A stretch of 64,000 bases of DNA, from assembly GCF_028688795.1 (NCBI RefSeq), contig NZ_JAQTXM010000023.1, positions 23,806 to 87,805 of the forward strand. Reading direction: 5' to 3'. Below, piece after piece: positions 27,498-36,210 of the stretch. Every line of letters starts with the position of its first letter. Within the stretch, counting starts at the first letter, position 1. This stretch comes from Rhodoferax sp. (GTDB taxonomy: Bacteria; Pseudomonadota; Gammaproteobacteria; Burkholderiales; Burkholderiaceae_C). The position numbers were made by a program, and so were the translations under genes. The notes under the pieces are model-generated. The model saw nothing but the letters and a program-made list of their open reading frames with translations, was not told where the DNA came from and did not search any database.

Positions 27498-28325
27498 ATG
27501 AAGCCTGTGCTGCGCTGGCTCGCACTGGTGGCCATTGGCTTGGTGCTGCTGCAGCTGTTTTTTGTGGCGCGCATTGCCACCATGCTGGTGATTGACCCGC
27601 AGTCCACCGCCTTTGAGCGTTCTGAAGCCTGGCGCGTGCTCACAGAAACTGGCAGCTTGCGCTGGCGCCAGCAGTGGACGCCTTACGACAAAATCTCCAA
27701 CAACCTCAAGCGCGCCGTGATTGCCAGCGAGGACGACGGTTTTGCCAACCACGACGGTGTGGACTGGAATGCACTTGAAAAAGCCTGGCAGAAAAATGCC
27801 AAGGCCGAAGAATCGGTAGCCAAAGCACAAGCCAGGGCTGAAGCCGCTGCACAAGCCCAGCAAGCCCGGGAAGACAGAAGAAACGCCACCAGAAAAACGC
27901 CCGCGTCACCACCCAAACCGGCGCCCACCGTGGTGGCCAAACCCGTCAAGGGACCCAAGGTGATCGGTGGCTCCACCATCACCCAGCAACTGGCAAAGAA
28001 CCTGTTTTTGTCGGGCGAGCGCACCTTGCTGCGCAAGGGTCAGGAGTTTGTGCTGACGCTGTTGCTGGAAGCCATTCTTGACAAGCAGCGCATTTTTGAG
28101 ATTTACCTCAACAGCGTGGAATGGGGTGAAGGCGTGTTTGGTGCCGAAGCCGCCGCGCAGCACTACTTTCGCAAGCCCGCCGCACAGCTCAGCGCCTATG
28201 AAGCCGCCCGGCTGGCGGTGATGTTGCCCCGGCCCAAGTATTTCGAGAAACTGCCCAATTCAAGCTATGTGGCAGGCCGCGCCGGCGTGATCGCCCGCCG
28301 TCTGGAAAGCGCCGAGCTGCCCTGA
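27498..28325 (+). CDS. mtgA: monofunctional peptidoglycan glycosyltransferase
   Basis: A 275-residue GT51 enzyme with one N-terminal membrane anchor (about 5-25). It polymerises lipid II without a transpeptidase domain. Motif I is SEDDGFANHDG (78-87) and motif II is GGSTITQQLAKNLFLS (157-172). Between them are about 70 residues instead of the usual 20 or so; the extra 50 (about 100-152) are Ala/Gln/Lys/Pro-rich and predicted as a charged helix followed by a flexible stretch. ATG 27498 is chosen because it follows the aroE stop by 4 bases and starts the anchor. Confidence 0.93.
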   Translation: MKPVLRWLALVAIGLVLLQLFFVARIATMLVIDPQSTAFERSEAWRVLTETGSLRWRQQWTPYDKISNNLKRAVIASEDDGFANHDGVDWNALEKAWQKNAKAEESVAKAQARAEAAAQAQQAREDRRNATRKTPASPPKPAPTVVAKPVKGPKVIGGSTITQQLAKNLFLSGERTLLRKGQEFVLTLLLEAILDKQRIFEIYLNSVEWGEGVFGAEAAAQHYFRKPAAQLSAYEAARLAVMLPRPKYFEKLPNSSYVAGRAGVIARRLESAELP

Positions 28326-28459
28326 AGGCACCTGCCTAAGTTTGGCACTACATGCGGCCCGCGTCTGTCGGGCACTGCACAGACTTTGAGAGACACGAGA
28401 AACTACCCTGATCGTGTTTCTCAGCAGTGCTGGAAACCGTTGACTCGATTGTTTCAGTG

Positions 28460-29504
28460 GCGGCCCAGCAACACGGCACGGGGCGGGGGCATCATGCACC
28501 CGATCATACGCTCCATCGCTGGCAGCTTCAATTCATCGCCCGAGGAAGGCACCTCGGGCAAGATCGGGCGCTACTTGGCGTTGGTCAACTACCATGCCAA
28601 CCCCATCACGTCGGCTATGTTCATTACGGCCACTGCACCCAACCCGCTGATCGTCAAGTTTGTGGCGGAAGCCACGGGCGCACAGATTTCTTTGACATGG
28701 AGCACCTGGGCGCTCGCCATGTTGCTGCCAGGCTTGGCGGCCATGGCGTTGATGCCCTTGGTGATTTATTGGATATCACCGCCCGAAATCAAGGACACGC
28801 CAGACGCAAGCACATTCGCCGAGGGCAAGCTCAAAGAGCTTGGCGCCGTCAAGACGAACGAGAAAATATTGCTCGCAGTGTTTGCGTTGTTGCTGGTGAT
28901 GTGGGCCGGCATTCCCGCCATGCTGATGGGTAAGGGATACGAGGTAGACGCAACCACCGCAGCGGCATTGCGGCCTGGCGCTGCTGCTGATCACTCGTGT
29001 GCTTGAATGGGACGATGTGCTCAAGGAAAAGGGCGCTTGGGACACCATCGTCTGGTTTGCCGCGCTGGTGATGATGGCGTCTTTTCTGAACAAGATGGGC
29101 TTAATTTCCTGGTTTTCCAAATCGGTCCAAACCGGGATCCTGGGACTGGGCTTGGGCTGGCTCGGGGGCGTGACTTTGCTGACTCTGATCTACATGTATG
29201 CGCACTATTTCTTTGCCAGTACCACCGCGCACATCACAGCCATGTTCGGCGCATTTTTTGCTGCCGGCATTGCGCTCGGCGCGCCGGCCATGCCGTTTGC
29301 GCTGCTGCTGGCTGCCATCTCGTCAATCATGATGACGCTGACCCACTATGCCACGGGCACCTCGCCCATCATTTTCGGCTCGGGCTACGTGACACTGGGG
29401 CACTGGGGCACTGGTGGACGGTGGGTCTGGTGATGAGTGTTGTCAATACGCTGGTCTGGGTACTGGTGGGTGGCGCGTGGTGGAAGGTTCTAGGGTACTG
29501 GTGA
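28460..29504 (+). pseudogene. DASS-family (CitT-like) anion:sodium symporter, truncated and frameshifted
   Basis: Homology to divalent anion:Na+ symporters starts abruptly near 28460 at PSNTARGGGIMHPIIRSIA, a motif normally about 180 residues into the protein, so the N-terminal part is gone. The frame then runs to 28970 (ITSAMFITATAPNPLIVK; YWISPPEIKDTP), shifts (one extra base or two lost) near 28971, and continues as GLALLLITRVLEWDDVLKEK through HYFFASTTAHITAMFGAFF. At 29399-29414 the 8-mer GGCACTGG is tandemly duplicated and shifts the frame again; the last piece reads WWTVGLVMSVVNTLVWVL. No intact product is possible without recoding. Confidence 0.85.
29393..29416 (+). repeat. 8-bp tandem repeat causing a frameshift
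   Basis: CACTGGGG, CACTGGGG and CACTGGTG follow one another. Two units restore the DASS reading frame (LGHWWTVG); three break it. This is typical of strand slippage. Confidence 0.8.
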
Positions 29505-29573
29505 TTTTTCACCAGCCGGGGTCGGGCCTTGCCGCAGTAACAGTGGTCACAACATCCCTTTATCATCCTGGCC

Positions 29574-30185
29574 ATGCGTGCCAAACTGATGGGGTATTTT
29601 TTGCTGGGGTTGATCCGGGTGCTGACCGGTGCGCAAGCACGCTGGTGGGGCTGTCCGCCCAAGGCCGAGCAGCGTATTTACTTTGCCAACCACCAAAGCC
29701 ATGCTGATCTGGTGATGATCTGGGCAGCCCTACCCAAAGAGCTGCGCCACGGCACCCGCGCCGTGGCCGCGCGTGATTACTGGACCAAAACGCCGTTCAA
29801 GCACTGGATCACCTCGGCCGTGTTCAACGTGATTTATGTGTCACGCGCTCGCCTCGCCGATGAAGACCCGCTGGAGCCTTTGATAGACGCCCTGGAAGCA
29901 GGCGACTCGCTGATTTTGTTCCCCGAAGGCACACGCGGCCACGCGGACGAACCGCAAGCCTTCAAAGCCGGGCTGTACAACCTGGCGCTCAAGTTTCCGC
30001 AAATCGAACTGATTCCGGCCTGGATTGCCAACGTGCAGCGACTCATGCCAAAAGGCGAAGTGGTGCCGGTGCCGGTGCTGTGCTCGGTGACGTTTGGCGC
30101 GCCCATGAAACTGCAACCCGACGAAGATCGTCAGGCTTTTTTGCAACGCGCCCGCAGCGCCGTGATTGCCCTGCGCGACATCTAG
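29574..30185 (+). CDS. lysophospholipid/1-acylglycerol-3-phosphate acyltransferase (PlsC-like)
   Basis: A 203-residue PlsC-type acyltransferase. The catalytic motif is NHQSHADLVMIW (H-x4-D) and the phosphate-binding motif is FPEGTRGHADEPQAFKAG. It would add an acyl chain to a lysophospholipid on the inner membrane. The next gene starts 6 bases downstream and encodes a CdsA-like protein, so the pair probably works in sequence towards CDP-diacylglycerol. It may be an accessory copy rather than the main plsC. Confidence 0.87.
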   Translation: MRAKLMGYFLLGLIRVLTGAQARWWGCPPKAEQRIYFANHQSHADLVMIWAALPKELRHGTRAVAARDYWTKTPFKHWITSAVFNVIYVSRARLADEDPLEPLIDALEAGDSLILFPEGTRGHADEPQAFKAGLYNLALKFPQIELIPAWIANVQRLMPKGEVVPVPVLCSVTFGAPMKLQPDEDRQAFLQRARSAVIALRDI

Positions 30186-30191
30186 CCCAGC

Positions 30192-31181
30192 ATGTACCAA
30201 ACCCTTAAAAGCCTCAGCGCCACCCAGCAAGTGGGCGCCTTGTTTGTGCTGGTGTTCGGCTTGTTGCTGCTGGCCGGGGTGGTGATCTTCATGCTGTCCA
30301 TGCGTGAGCACGAGGATGGGCAAATGGCGCAAGCCCACAGCGATGCCATCCGCAACCTGAGCCAGTTGCTTAAAACCAGCTGGCTGTTGATTTTTGTCTT
30401 CTGGGTGGCCTGGCTGGCGGGTGACGTGGCGCGGTTGGTGCTTTTTGGTGTGGGTTCGTTTTTTGCCCTGCGCGAGTTTCTGACCCTGTCACCCACGCGC
30501 CAGGGCGACCACCGCGGCCTGGTGTTGGCGTTTTTTGGTGTGCTGCCGTTTCAATACTGGCTGGTGGGCACCGAGCACTTTGAGTTGTTCACGGTGTTCA
30601 TCCCGGTCTATGTGTTTCTGGCGTTGCCCGTGGCCAGTGCCTTGGCGAATGACCCGCAGCGTTTTCTGGAGCGCAACGCCAAGCTGCAATGGGGCATCAT
30701 GGTGTGCATCTACGGCATGAGCCATGTGCCCGCGCTGTTGTTGCTGGACTTCCCTAACTACGACAAGAAAAACGCGTTTTTGGTGTTTTTTCTGGTGCTG
30801 GTGGTGCAAACCTGCATGGTCACGCAGCACTTGGTGGCGCGCAAAAAACAATGGACGCCAGCCGCACCTCAGATCAGCCAGAGCTTCACTTGGCGCGCTT
30901 GGGCCTGCGGCATGGCGGCGGGCAGCCTGCTGGGCGCGTTGCTGGCAGGCATCACCCCGTTTGTGCCGGGGCAAGCGTTTGCCATGGCCTTTGTGGCCTG
31001 CGCCGCCGGCTCACTCGGGCACCTGGTGATGAAAGCCCTGAAGCGCGACCGCGGCATACCGATCTGGCGCGGCGAGGGCAAAGCGGTGACCGGTGCTGGC
31101 GGCATGCTCGACCGCATCGACTCGCTGTGTTTTGCCGCCCCCGTATTCTTTCACTCAGTTAGGTGGTATTTTGGCCTGTAG
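30192..31181 (+). CDS. phosphatidate cytidylyltransferase (CdsA-like)
   Basis: A 329-residue integral membrane protein with about eight hydrophobic segments. The C-terminus carries a variant of the CDS signature: LKRDRGIPIW and then GAGGMLDRIDSLCFAAPVFFH, with the GG-x-LDR-x-D part intact. It would make CDP-diacylglycerol from phosphatidic acid and CTP. Two N-terminal helices before the usual core make it longer than the main CdsA. Its stop codon lies inside an interspersed repeat copy. Confidence 0.83.
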   Translation: MYQTLKSLSATQQVGALFVLVFGLLLLAGVVIFMLSMREHEDGQMAQAHSDAIRNLSQLLKTSWLLIFVFWVAWLAGDVARLVLFGVGSFFALREFLTLSPTRQGDHRGLVLAFFGVLPFQYWLVGTEHFELFTVFIPVYVFLALPVASALANDPQRFLERNAKLQWGIMVCIYGMSHVPALLLLDFPNYDKKNAFLVFFLVLVVQTCMVTQHLVARKKQWTPAAPQISQSFTWRAWACGMAAGSLLGALLAGITPFVPGQAFAMAFVACAAGSLGHLVMKALKRDRGIPIWRGEGKAVTGAGGMLDRIDSLCFAAPVFFHSVRWYFGL

Positions 31182-31221
31182 CCCCTATCAAACATGCGCT
31201 AACAGCTATATTAAAAATAGC
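31173..31221 (-). repeat. interspersed repeat copy 3, cdsA end/ruvC leader
   Basis: A minus-orientation copy: GCTATTTTTAATATAGCTGT, then TAGCGC, then TAGGGGCTACAGGC. The CTA of GGGCTACAGG is the TAG stop of the cdsA-like gene on the plus strand. The rest fills the 60-base gap to ruvC. Confidence 0.75.
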
Positions 31222-31241
31222 AAAATAAATTTCCATAAAGC

Positions 31242-31802
31242 ATGAGAATCCTCGGTATTGACCCTGGCTTGCGCACCACTGGCTTTGGTCTGGTGGATGT
31301 GGCTGGCTCTGAACTGACGTATGTGGCCAGCGGCACCATCAGCACCACCAAGATTGAAAAAGACCAGTTGCCCGCGCGCCTGAAAGTGCTGTTTGATGGC
31401 ATTCGCGAGGTGATGGCGCGTTATGAGCCCGATTGCGCGTCGGTGGAGATTGTGTTTGTCAACGTCAACCCGCAGTCCACACTGCTGTTGGGACAGGCAC
31501 GCGGTGCCGCCATCACGGCGTTGGTGGCCAGTGACCTGCCGGTGGCCGAATACACCGCGCTGCAAATGAAACAGGCGGTGGTCGGTTATGGCCGTGCCGA
31601 CAAAACCCAGATTCAGGAAATGGTGCGCCGCCTGCTCGCCCTGCCCGGCTTGCCCGGGCCAGATGCGGCCGATGCGCTGGGGCTGGCCATCACCCACGCC
31701 CATGCGGCCAATTCAATTGCCCGCTTGAACCAGGCCAAAGGCATTGGCGGGGCACAAAACCAGACGCAAAAAGCCGCTTACAAAGCGGGACGCAGCCGAT
31801 AG
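31242..31802 (+). CDS. ruvC: Holliday junction resolvase RuvC
   Basis: A 186-residue endonuclease that cuts Holliday junctions symmetrically. Metal-binding acidic residues are visible in [20 protein letters not shown] and [14 protein letters not shown]. The C-terminus is basic (KAGRSR). The protein stands apart from ruvA (20 kb away) and ruvB (28 kb away), but all three lie in this window. Confidence 0.95.
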   Translation: MRILGIDPGLRTTGFGLVDVAGSELTYVASGTISTTKIEKDQLPARLKVLFDGIREVMARYEPDCASVEIVFVNVNPQSTLLLGQARGAAITALVASDLPVAEYTALQMKQAVVGYGRADKTQIQEMVRRLLALPGLPGPDAADALGLAITHAHAANSIARLNQAKGIGGAQNQTQKAAYKAGRSR

Positions 31803-31806
31803 ATGG

Positions 31807-31983
31807 CTAAACCACACGCTCCAAAATCAGGATCGCAAAAAAACCGAAGGCTGACAGCAGCGCCCACTTCAAGACAACCCAGCCGTAACGTTTGAAGCGC
31901 GGGTCGCCGGTGCCAGCGTAAAAGCCAAACGACACCAAAGCCGCCAACAGCATCAACAAAACCAGCCAGCGAAACAGCAGCAT
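31807..31983 (-). CDS. small membrane protein, 58 residues
   Basis: An open frame from ATG 31983 to TAG 31807 encoding MLLFRWLVLLMLLAALVSFG, a GTGDPRFKRYGW loop and a second hydrophobic helix (LLSAFGFFAILILERVV). The two-helix hairpin with a charged loop is non-random. It starts 11 bases behind the lpxC stop and on the same strand, so it is likely co-transcribed. Function unknown. Confidence 0.7.
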   Translation of the reverse strand: MLLFRWLVLLMLLAALVSFGFYAGTGDPRFKRYGWVVLKWALLSAFGFFAILILERVV

Positions 31984-31994
31984 GGTGCCCTGTC

Positions 31995-32918
31995 CTACCA
32001 GGCTCGCGCCAGTTGTGCAAACCCCTTGGGGGCGAGCTTTTCGTTGTCAAACGTGACCACGTCCCAAGCCTCGGGGTGGTTCAGCAGCTCGCGCAGCAGC
32101 AAGTTGTTGAGCGCATGGCCGGAGCGAAACGCGCTGTAACTGGCCAGCAGTGGTTTACCCACCAGGTACAGGTCGCCCATGGCGTCCAGAATTTTGTGTT
32201 TGACGAACTCGTCGTCATAACGCAGGCCACCCGCGTTAAGCACTTTGTAGTCGTCCATCACGATGGCGTTGTCGAGCCCGCCGCCGAGCGCCAGGCCATT
32301 GGCACGCATCATTTCCACGTCTTTGGTAAAGCCAAAGGTGCGGGCACGTGCAATGTCTTTTGAATACGAATCCACACTCATGTCAAACAGCACGCGCTGG
32401 CCGGTGGCATCCACCGCCGGGTGGCTGAAGTCAATCTCGAAGCTCAGCTGGTAGCCGTGGTAAGGCGCCAGCCGCGCCCATTTCACGTTGTCACCCTCGC
32501 CCTGACGCACTTCCACGGGTTTAAGCAAACGAATGAAGCGGCGCGGTGCCTCCTGAAACACGATGCCAGCGCTTTGCAGCAAGAAGACAAAGGATGAGGC
32601 TGAGCCGTCCAGAATGGGCACTTCTTCGGCCGTGATGTCGACATACAGGTTGTCCACACCCAGACCGGCGCAGGCCGACATCAGGTGTTCCACCGTGTGC
32701 ACCTTGGCGTTGCCGCTGGAAATGGTGGAGGCCATGCGGGTGTCGGTGACGGCCAGAGTGGACACCGGGATGTCCACCGGCTCAGGCAAGTCCACGCGGC
32801 GAAACACAATGCCGGTGTCGGGCTGCGCCGGGCGCAAGGTGATTTCCACACGCTGGCCGCTGTGAAGGCCCACGCCGACAGCGCGGGTTAAAGTTTTGAG
32901 GGTTCGTTGTTTAAGCAC
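31995..32918 (-). CDS. lpxC: UDP-3-O-acyl-N-acetylglucosamine deacetylase
   Basis: A 307-residue zinc amidase for the committed step of lipid A synthesis. Zinc ligands are in TVEHLMSA and [12 protein letters not shown], with the family motif [13 protein letters not shown] is the start codon; the upstream region 32919-33045 is A+T-rich near the gene and probably holds its own promoter. lpxC ends the dcw cluster as in most Gram-negative bacteria. Confidence 0.96.
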   Translation of the reverse strand: MLKQRTLKTLTRAVGVGLHSGQRVEITLRPAQPDTGIVFRRVDLPEPVDIPVSTLAVTDTRMASTISSGNAKVHTVEHLMSACAGLGVDNLYVDITAEEVPILDGSASSFVFLLQSAGIVFQEAPRRFIRLLKPVEVRQGEGDNVKWARLAPYHGYQLSFEIDFSHPAVDATGQRVLFDMSVDSYSKDIARARTFGFTKDVEMMRANGLALGGGLDNAIVMDDYKVLNAGGLRYDDEFVKHKILDAMGDLYLVGKPLLASYSAFRSGHALNNLLLRELLNHPEAWDVVTFDNEKLAPKGFAQLARAW

Positions 32919-33045
32919 CGCTGGATTTTACTTTTTATAGGTATATCCGTGCGGCTCAAATCTGGCCGCTCCCGCGCTCAACTGAGGGCACAGGTGGCGA
33001 TGAAGGCTGACGCGTGTACGAAAGATCGCTCTTTCAACAACGCGT

Positions 33046-33396
33046 TTACTTGTCTGGCAATTCAAAAAACCTGGAGTCAGCCGATATTTCTCTCTCCTGC
33101 CTGTCGCGCAGGCCAGCTGGCATGCTCAGCGTCTGGCGATCCCACTGCTCAAGTTCGAGAACTTCATCGAGGCAGTCTTGAAGTTGGGCATGCGCCAGCA
33201 CGCTGTTGCGCGCAATTGCCTCATGAACCCGAAGGTCGTTGTTTGGATTGACCAGGCAGTTCAACTGGTAGCGGCGTAATTCGCGAAATTTCCGAAGGGT
33301 GTCAGCCACCTGCGCGGGGCAGGCACACATGTAAATAAGGCCTTCCTCGATGATCTTTTCGAGCTCGACATCAGTGAAGCGTTCTATGTAATCCAT
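33046..33396 (-). CDS. conserved-looking hypothetical protein between ftsZ and lpxC
   Basis: A 116-residue, mostly helical, soluble protein (YIERFTDVELEKIIEEGLIY; ACPAQVADTLRKFRELRRYQ; CLDEVLELEQWDRQTLSMP). Codon use and amino acid pattern look genuine. It has no recognisable motif beyond a few Cys. No Shine-Dalgarno is visible: a perfect 10-bp hairpin lies directly in front of the ATG. I do not know its function; its place between ftsZ and lpxC hints at division or envelope, without proof. Confidence 0.72.
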   Translation of the reverse strand: MDYIERFTDVELEKIIEEGLIYMCACPAQVADTLRKFRELRRYQLNCLVNPNNDLRVHEAIARNSVLAHAQLQDCLDEVLELEQWDRQTLSMPAGLRDRQEREISADSRFFELPDK

Positions 33397-33397
33397 G

Positions 33398-33420
33398 GGT
33401 ACTTTTGTTTCAAAAGTACC
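33398..33420 (-). promoter_or_regulatory. perfect inverted repeat abutting a start codon
   Basis: GGTACTTTTG and CAAAAGTACC (10 bp each) are separated by three bases. On the minus strand the hairpin ends one base before the ATG of the hypothetical gene and covers the whole ribosome-binding region. Confidence 0.6.
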
Positions 33421-33486
33421 ACCATACTGCCGATACAGTTGCCAATCTGTGCTCTATCGAACGCTCGCGATGACTGCACCTGAATC

Positions 33487-33507
33487 CGGGGTGCGGGGTG
33501 CGGGGTG
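33487..33507. repeat. 3 x 7-bp tandem repeat
   Basis: CGGGGTG is repeated three times without mismatch in the spacer behind ftsZ. It is probably a slippage product; no function is apparent. Confidence 0.7.
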
Positions 33508-33557
33508 CGACTTTGATGCGGCGCAGCTCGTTTGGCACATCCGCTTGGTCCTGATAA

Positions 33558-33584
33558 CCGCCTGCAACGAGCATTTGCAGGCGG
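33558..33584 (-). terminator. stem-loop behind ftsZ
   Basis: CCGCCTGCAA and TTGCAGGCGG form a perfect 10-bp stem with a 7-base loop, 10 bases after the ftsZ stop. There is no T-tract, so it may act as a pause, an mRNA 3'-stabiliser or a weak terminator. Confidence 0.6.
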
Positions 33585-33594
33585 CTGTTACCCA

Positions 33595-34839
33595 TTAATC
33601 CGCTTGTTTGCGCAAAAAAGCGGGAATTTCAAAGTCATCCATGCCACCGCTTGACAGGGCATCGACCTTGGCGGCTGCGGTGGTGCGGTCACGGGTGCGC
33701 CAGACGCTTGGTGTGCTCATGGCGCCGTAGTCGGGCTGGCTGCGACCTATCGACGAGCCGGCCATCATGCCGGTGGTTTGGTTGACGCTTGCCACGGTGT
33801 CTTGCGAGGGCAGGTTAAATGGCACATCGTGCGTGCCGGTGCGCTGCTGAATGCTCGGCATGACTTGCAGTTTGGGGCGGGCGCGGCTTAAGCCCGTGGC
33901 CACCACGGTGACACGAATCTGGTCGCCCAGGTTGTCGTCGTAGGCGGTGCCGTAAATCACATGGGCATCGGGCGAGGCATAGGCACGGATGGTGTTCATG
34001 GCCAGCTTGGACTCGCTCAACTTCAGGGAACCTTTGGCCGCTGTGATCAGCACCAGCACGCCCTTGGCGCCAGACAGGTCAATGCCTTCGAGCAACGGGC
34101 AAGCCACGGCCTGCTCGGCAGCGATGCGGGCACGGTCCGGGCCAGCGGACACTGCTGTACCCATCATGGCTTTGCCAGGCTCGCCCATGACGGTGCGCAC
34201 GTCTTCAAAGTCGACGTTCACATGGCCGGGCACATTGATGATTTCGGCAATGCCGCCCACAGCGTTTTTCAGCACGTCGTTGGCGTGGGCGAAGGCTTCG
34301 TCTTGAGTGGCGTCGTCGCCCAGCACTTCAAGCAGCTTTTCGTTCAACACCACGATGAGTGAGTCCACATTGGCTTCAAGCTCGGCCAGGCCGCCGTCGG
34401 CGTTGTCCATACGGCGCTTGCCTTCAAATTCAAACGGCTTGGTGACCACACCCACCGTCAGGATGCCCATTTCACGGGCCACACGGGCAATCACTGGCGC
34501 AGCGCCAGTGCCAGTGCCGCCACCCATGCCAGCGGTGATGAAGAGCATGTGCGCGCCATCAATGGCGGCGCGAATGTCGTCAATTGCCAGTTCGGCGGCT
34601 TCGCGGGCTTTGTCAGGCTTGCTGCCTGCGCCCAGGCCGGTGGTGCCAAGCTGGATGATGCGGTGCGCGTCGCTGTTGCTCAGGGCTTGGGCATCGGTGT
34701 TGGCACAAATGAACTCCACGCCTTGAACGGCGCTGGCAATCATGTGACCAACCGCGTTGCCGCCGCCGCCGCCAACGCCGATGACCTTGATTTGTGTGCC
34801 TTGGTTAAAGGCTTCTTCGTCGATGAGTTCAATTGACAT
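33595..34839 (-). CDS. ftsZ: cell division GTPase FtsZ
   Basis: A 414-residue tubulin homologue that forms the Z-ring. The GTP-binding tubulin signature is GGGTGTGAAP, preceded by IKVIGVGGGGGNAVGHMI, and the T7-loop DFEDVRTVM follows. After a variable linker the C-terminal peptide DDFEIPAFLRKQ, which contacts FtsA and ZipA, is conserved. AAGGAG stands about 7 bases upstream of the ATG. A 141-base gap separates it from ftsA and likely holds an extra promoter. Confidence 0.98.
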   Translation of the reverse strand: MSIELIDEEAFNQGTQIKVIGVGGGGGNAVGHMIASAVQGVEFICANTDAQALSNSDAHRIIQLGTTGLGAGSKPDKAREAAELAIDDIRAAIDGAHMLFITAGMGGGTGTGAAPVIARVAREMGILTVGVVTKPFEFEGKRRMDNADGGLAELEANVDSLIVVLNEKLLEVLGDDATQDEAFAHANDVLKNAVGGIAEIINVPGHVNVDFEDVRTVMGEPGKAMMGTAVSAGPDRARIAAEQAVACPLLEGIDLSGAKGVLVLITAAKGSLKLSESKLAMNTIRAYASPDAHVIYGTAYDDNLGDQIRVTVVATGLSRARPKLQVMPSIQQRTGTHDVPFNLPSQDTVASVNQTTGMMAGSSIGRSQPDYGAMSTPSVWRTRDRTTAAAKVDALSSGGMDDFEIPAFLRKQAD

Positions 34840-34980
34840 GGTGTGCTCCTTGGGGTGTGATACGTGAGAAATAATTTAAAAAAATGGCGGTATTGGTTTT
34901 GTGTGGGTTTGGCGGTGGGTCAACACATCGCCATCGCTCTCCGGGGCCTGCGCGGCCCGTTATAAGTCGTTTGGTCATGG

Positions 34981-36210
34981 TTAAAAATTCCCCACAAACC
35001 AGTCTTTGATGCCGCTGAACGCAGTTTTCATGGAGCCGTTTTTTTGCGACACCTTGAAACCGCGCAAACGCGCAATGCGGGCTTCTTCCAGCAAACCCAT
35101 CACGGTGGCGGCACGCGGCTGCGCCACCATGTCTGACAACGCACCGGTGTATTTGGGAATGCCACGGCGCACTGGCTTCAAAAAGATGTCTTCGCCCAGC
35201 TCCACCATGCCGGGCATGATGCAGCTGCCACCGGTGAGCACGATGCCGCTGGAGAGCATTTCTTCAAACCCGGACTCACGCATCACCTGATGCACCAGGC
35301 TGAAAATTTCTTCCACACGCGGCTCAATCACGCCAGCCAGCGCCTGGCGGCTCAGCATGCGCGGGCCGCGGTCACCCAGGCCGGGCACTTCCACCTGAGC
35401 TTCGGGATCGGCCAGCAACTGCTTGGCGTAACCGTTTTCAACCTTGATTTCTTCGGCATCTTTGGTGGGGGTGCGCAAGGCCATGGCGATGTCGCTGGTG
35501 ATCAAATCTCCGGCAATCGGGATCACGGCGGTGTGACGAATGGCGCCGTTGGTGAAAATCGCCAGGTCGGTGGTGCCCGCGCCAATATCGACCAGCGCCA
35601 CGCCCAACTCACGCTCGTCTTCGGTCAGCACCGACAGGCTGCTGGCCAGCGGGTTCAGCATGAGCTGCTCCACTTCCAAGCCACAACGGCGCACACATTT
35701 GATGATGTTCTCCGCCGCGCTTTGTGCACCGGTCACGATGTGCACCTTGGCTTCCAGGCGGATGCCGCTCATGCCAATGGGTTCTTTCACATCTTGCCCG
35801 TCGATGATGAATTCTTGCGGTTCCACCAGCAACAGGCGCTGGTCGGTACTGATGTTGATGGCCTTGGCGGTTTCCACCACGCGGGCCACATCGGCGGCGC
35901 TCACCTCGCGGTCTTTGATGGCCACCATGCCGTGCGAGTTGATGCCGCGGATGTGGCTACCAGTGATGCCCGTGTAGACGCGTGTGATCTTGCAATCGGC
36001 CATCAGCTCGGCTTCTTTCAGCGCTTGCTGGATGCTTTGCACGGTGGCGTCGATGTTGACCACCACACCACGCTTCAAGCCGTTGCTGGGCGCCACGCCC
36101 AAGCCGGCCAGCTTGAGGTGGCCGTCGGGCATGACCTCAGCTACCACCACCATCACCTTGGCGGTGCCGATGTCCAGCCCTACCACCAGATCTTTGTATT
36201 CTTTAGCCAT
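34981..36210 (-). CDS. ftsA: cell division protein FtsA
   Basis: A 409-residue actin-like ATPase that tethers FtsZ to the membrane. The phosphate motifs VVGLDIGTAKV and ALVDIGAGTTDLAIF and the adenosine motif GIVLTGGSCIMPG are visible. The C-terminal end (FSGIKDWFVGNF) is the amphipathic membrane-targeting helix. It begins 21 bases after ftsQ. Confidence 0.97.
   Translation of the reverse strand: MAKEYKDLVVGLDIGTAKVMVVVAEVMPDGHLKLAGLGVAPSNGLKRGVVVNIDATVQSIQQALKEAELMADCKITRVYTGITGSHIRGINSHGMVAIKDREVSAADVARVVETAKAINISTDQRLLLVEPQEFIIDGQDVKEPIGMSGIRLEAKVHIVTGAQSAAENIIKCVRRCGLEVEQLMLNPLASSLSVLTEDERELGVALVDIGAGTTDLAIFTNGAIRHTAVIPIAGDLITSDIAMALRTPTKDAEEIKVENGYAKQLLADPEAQVEVPGLGDRGPRMLSRQALAGVIEPRVEEIFSLVHQVMRESGFEEMLSSGIVLTGGSCIMPGMVELGEDIFLKPVRRGIPKYTGALSDMVAQPRAATVMGLLEEARIARLRGFKVSQKNGSMKTAFSGIKDWFVGNF

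Noticed and set aside
28427..28933. 168-codon frame in the DASS pseudogene region
   Set aside because: Wrong frame; DASS similarity is in the neighbouring frame, broken by shifts.
30183..30192. TAGCCCAGC between plsC-like and cdsA-like genes as a repeat copy
   Set aside because: Only the CTAGCCC part matches; no AGCT/GCGC half is nearby.
33395..33598. 67-codon plus-strand frame behind ftsZ
   Set aside because: It starts in the CCATGG shared with the opposite gene, crosses the 7-bp repeat and the stem-loop, and its peptide has no plausible pattern.
34944..34958. GGGCC/GGCCC stem between ftsA and ftsZ
   Set aside because: Only five base pairs in a G+C-rich stretch; no T-tract; could be chance.
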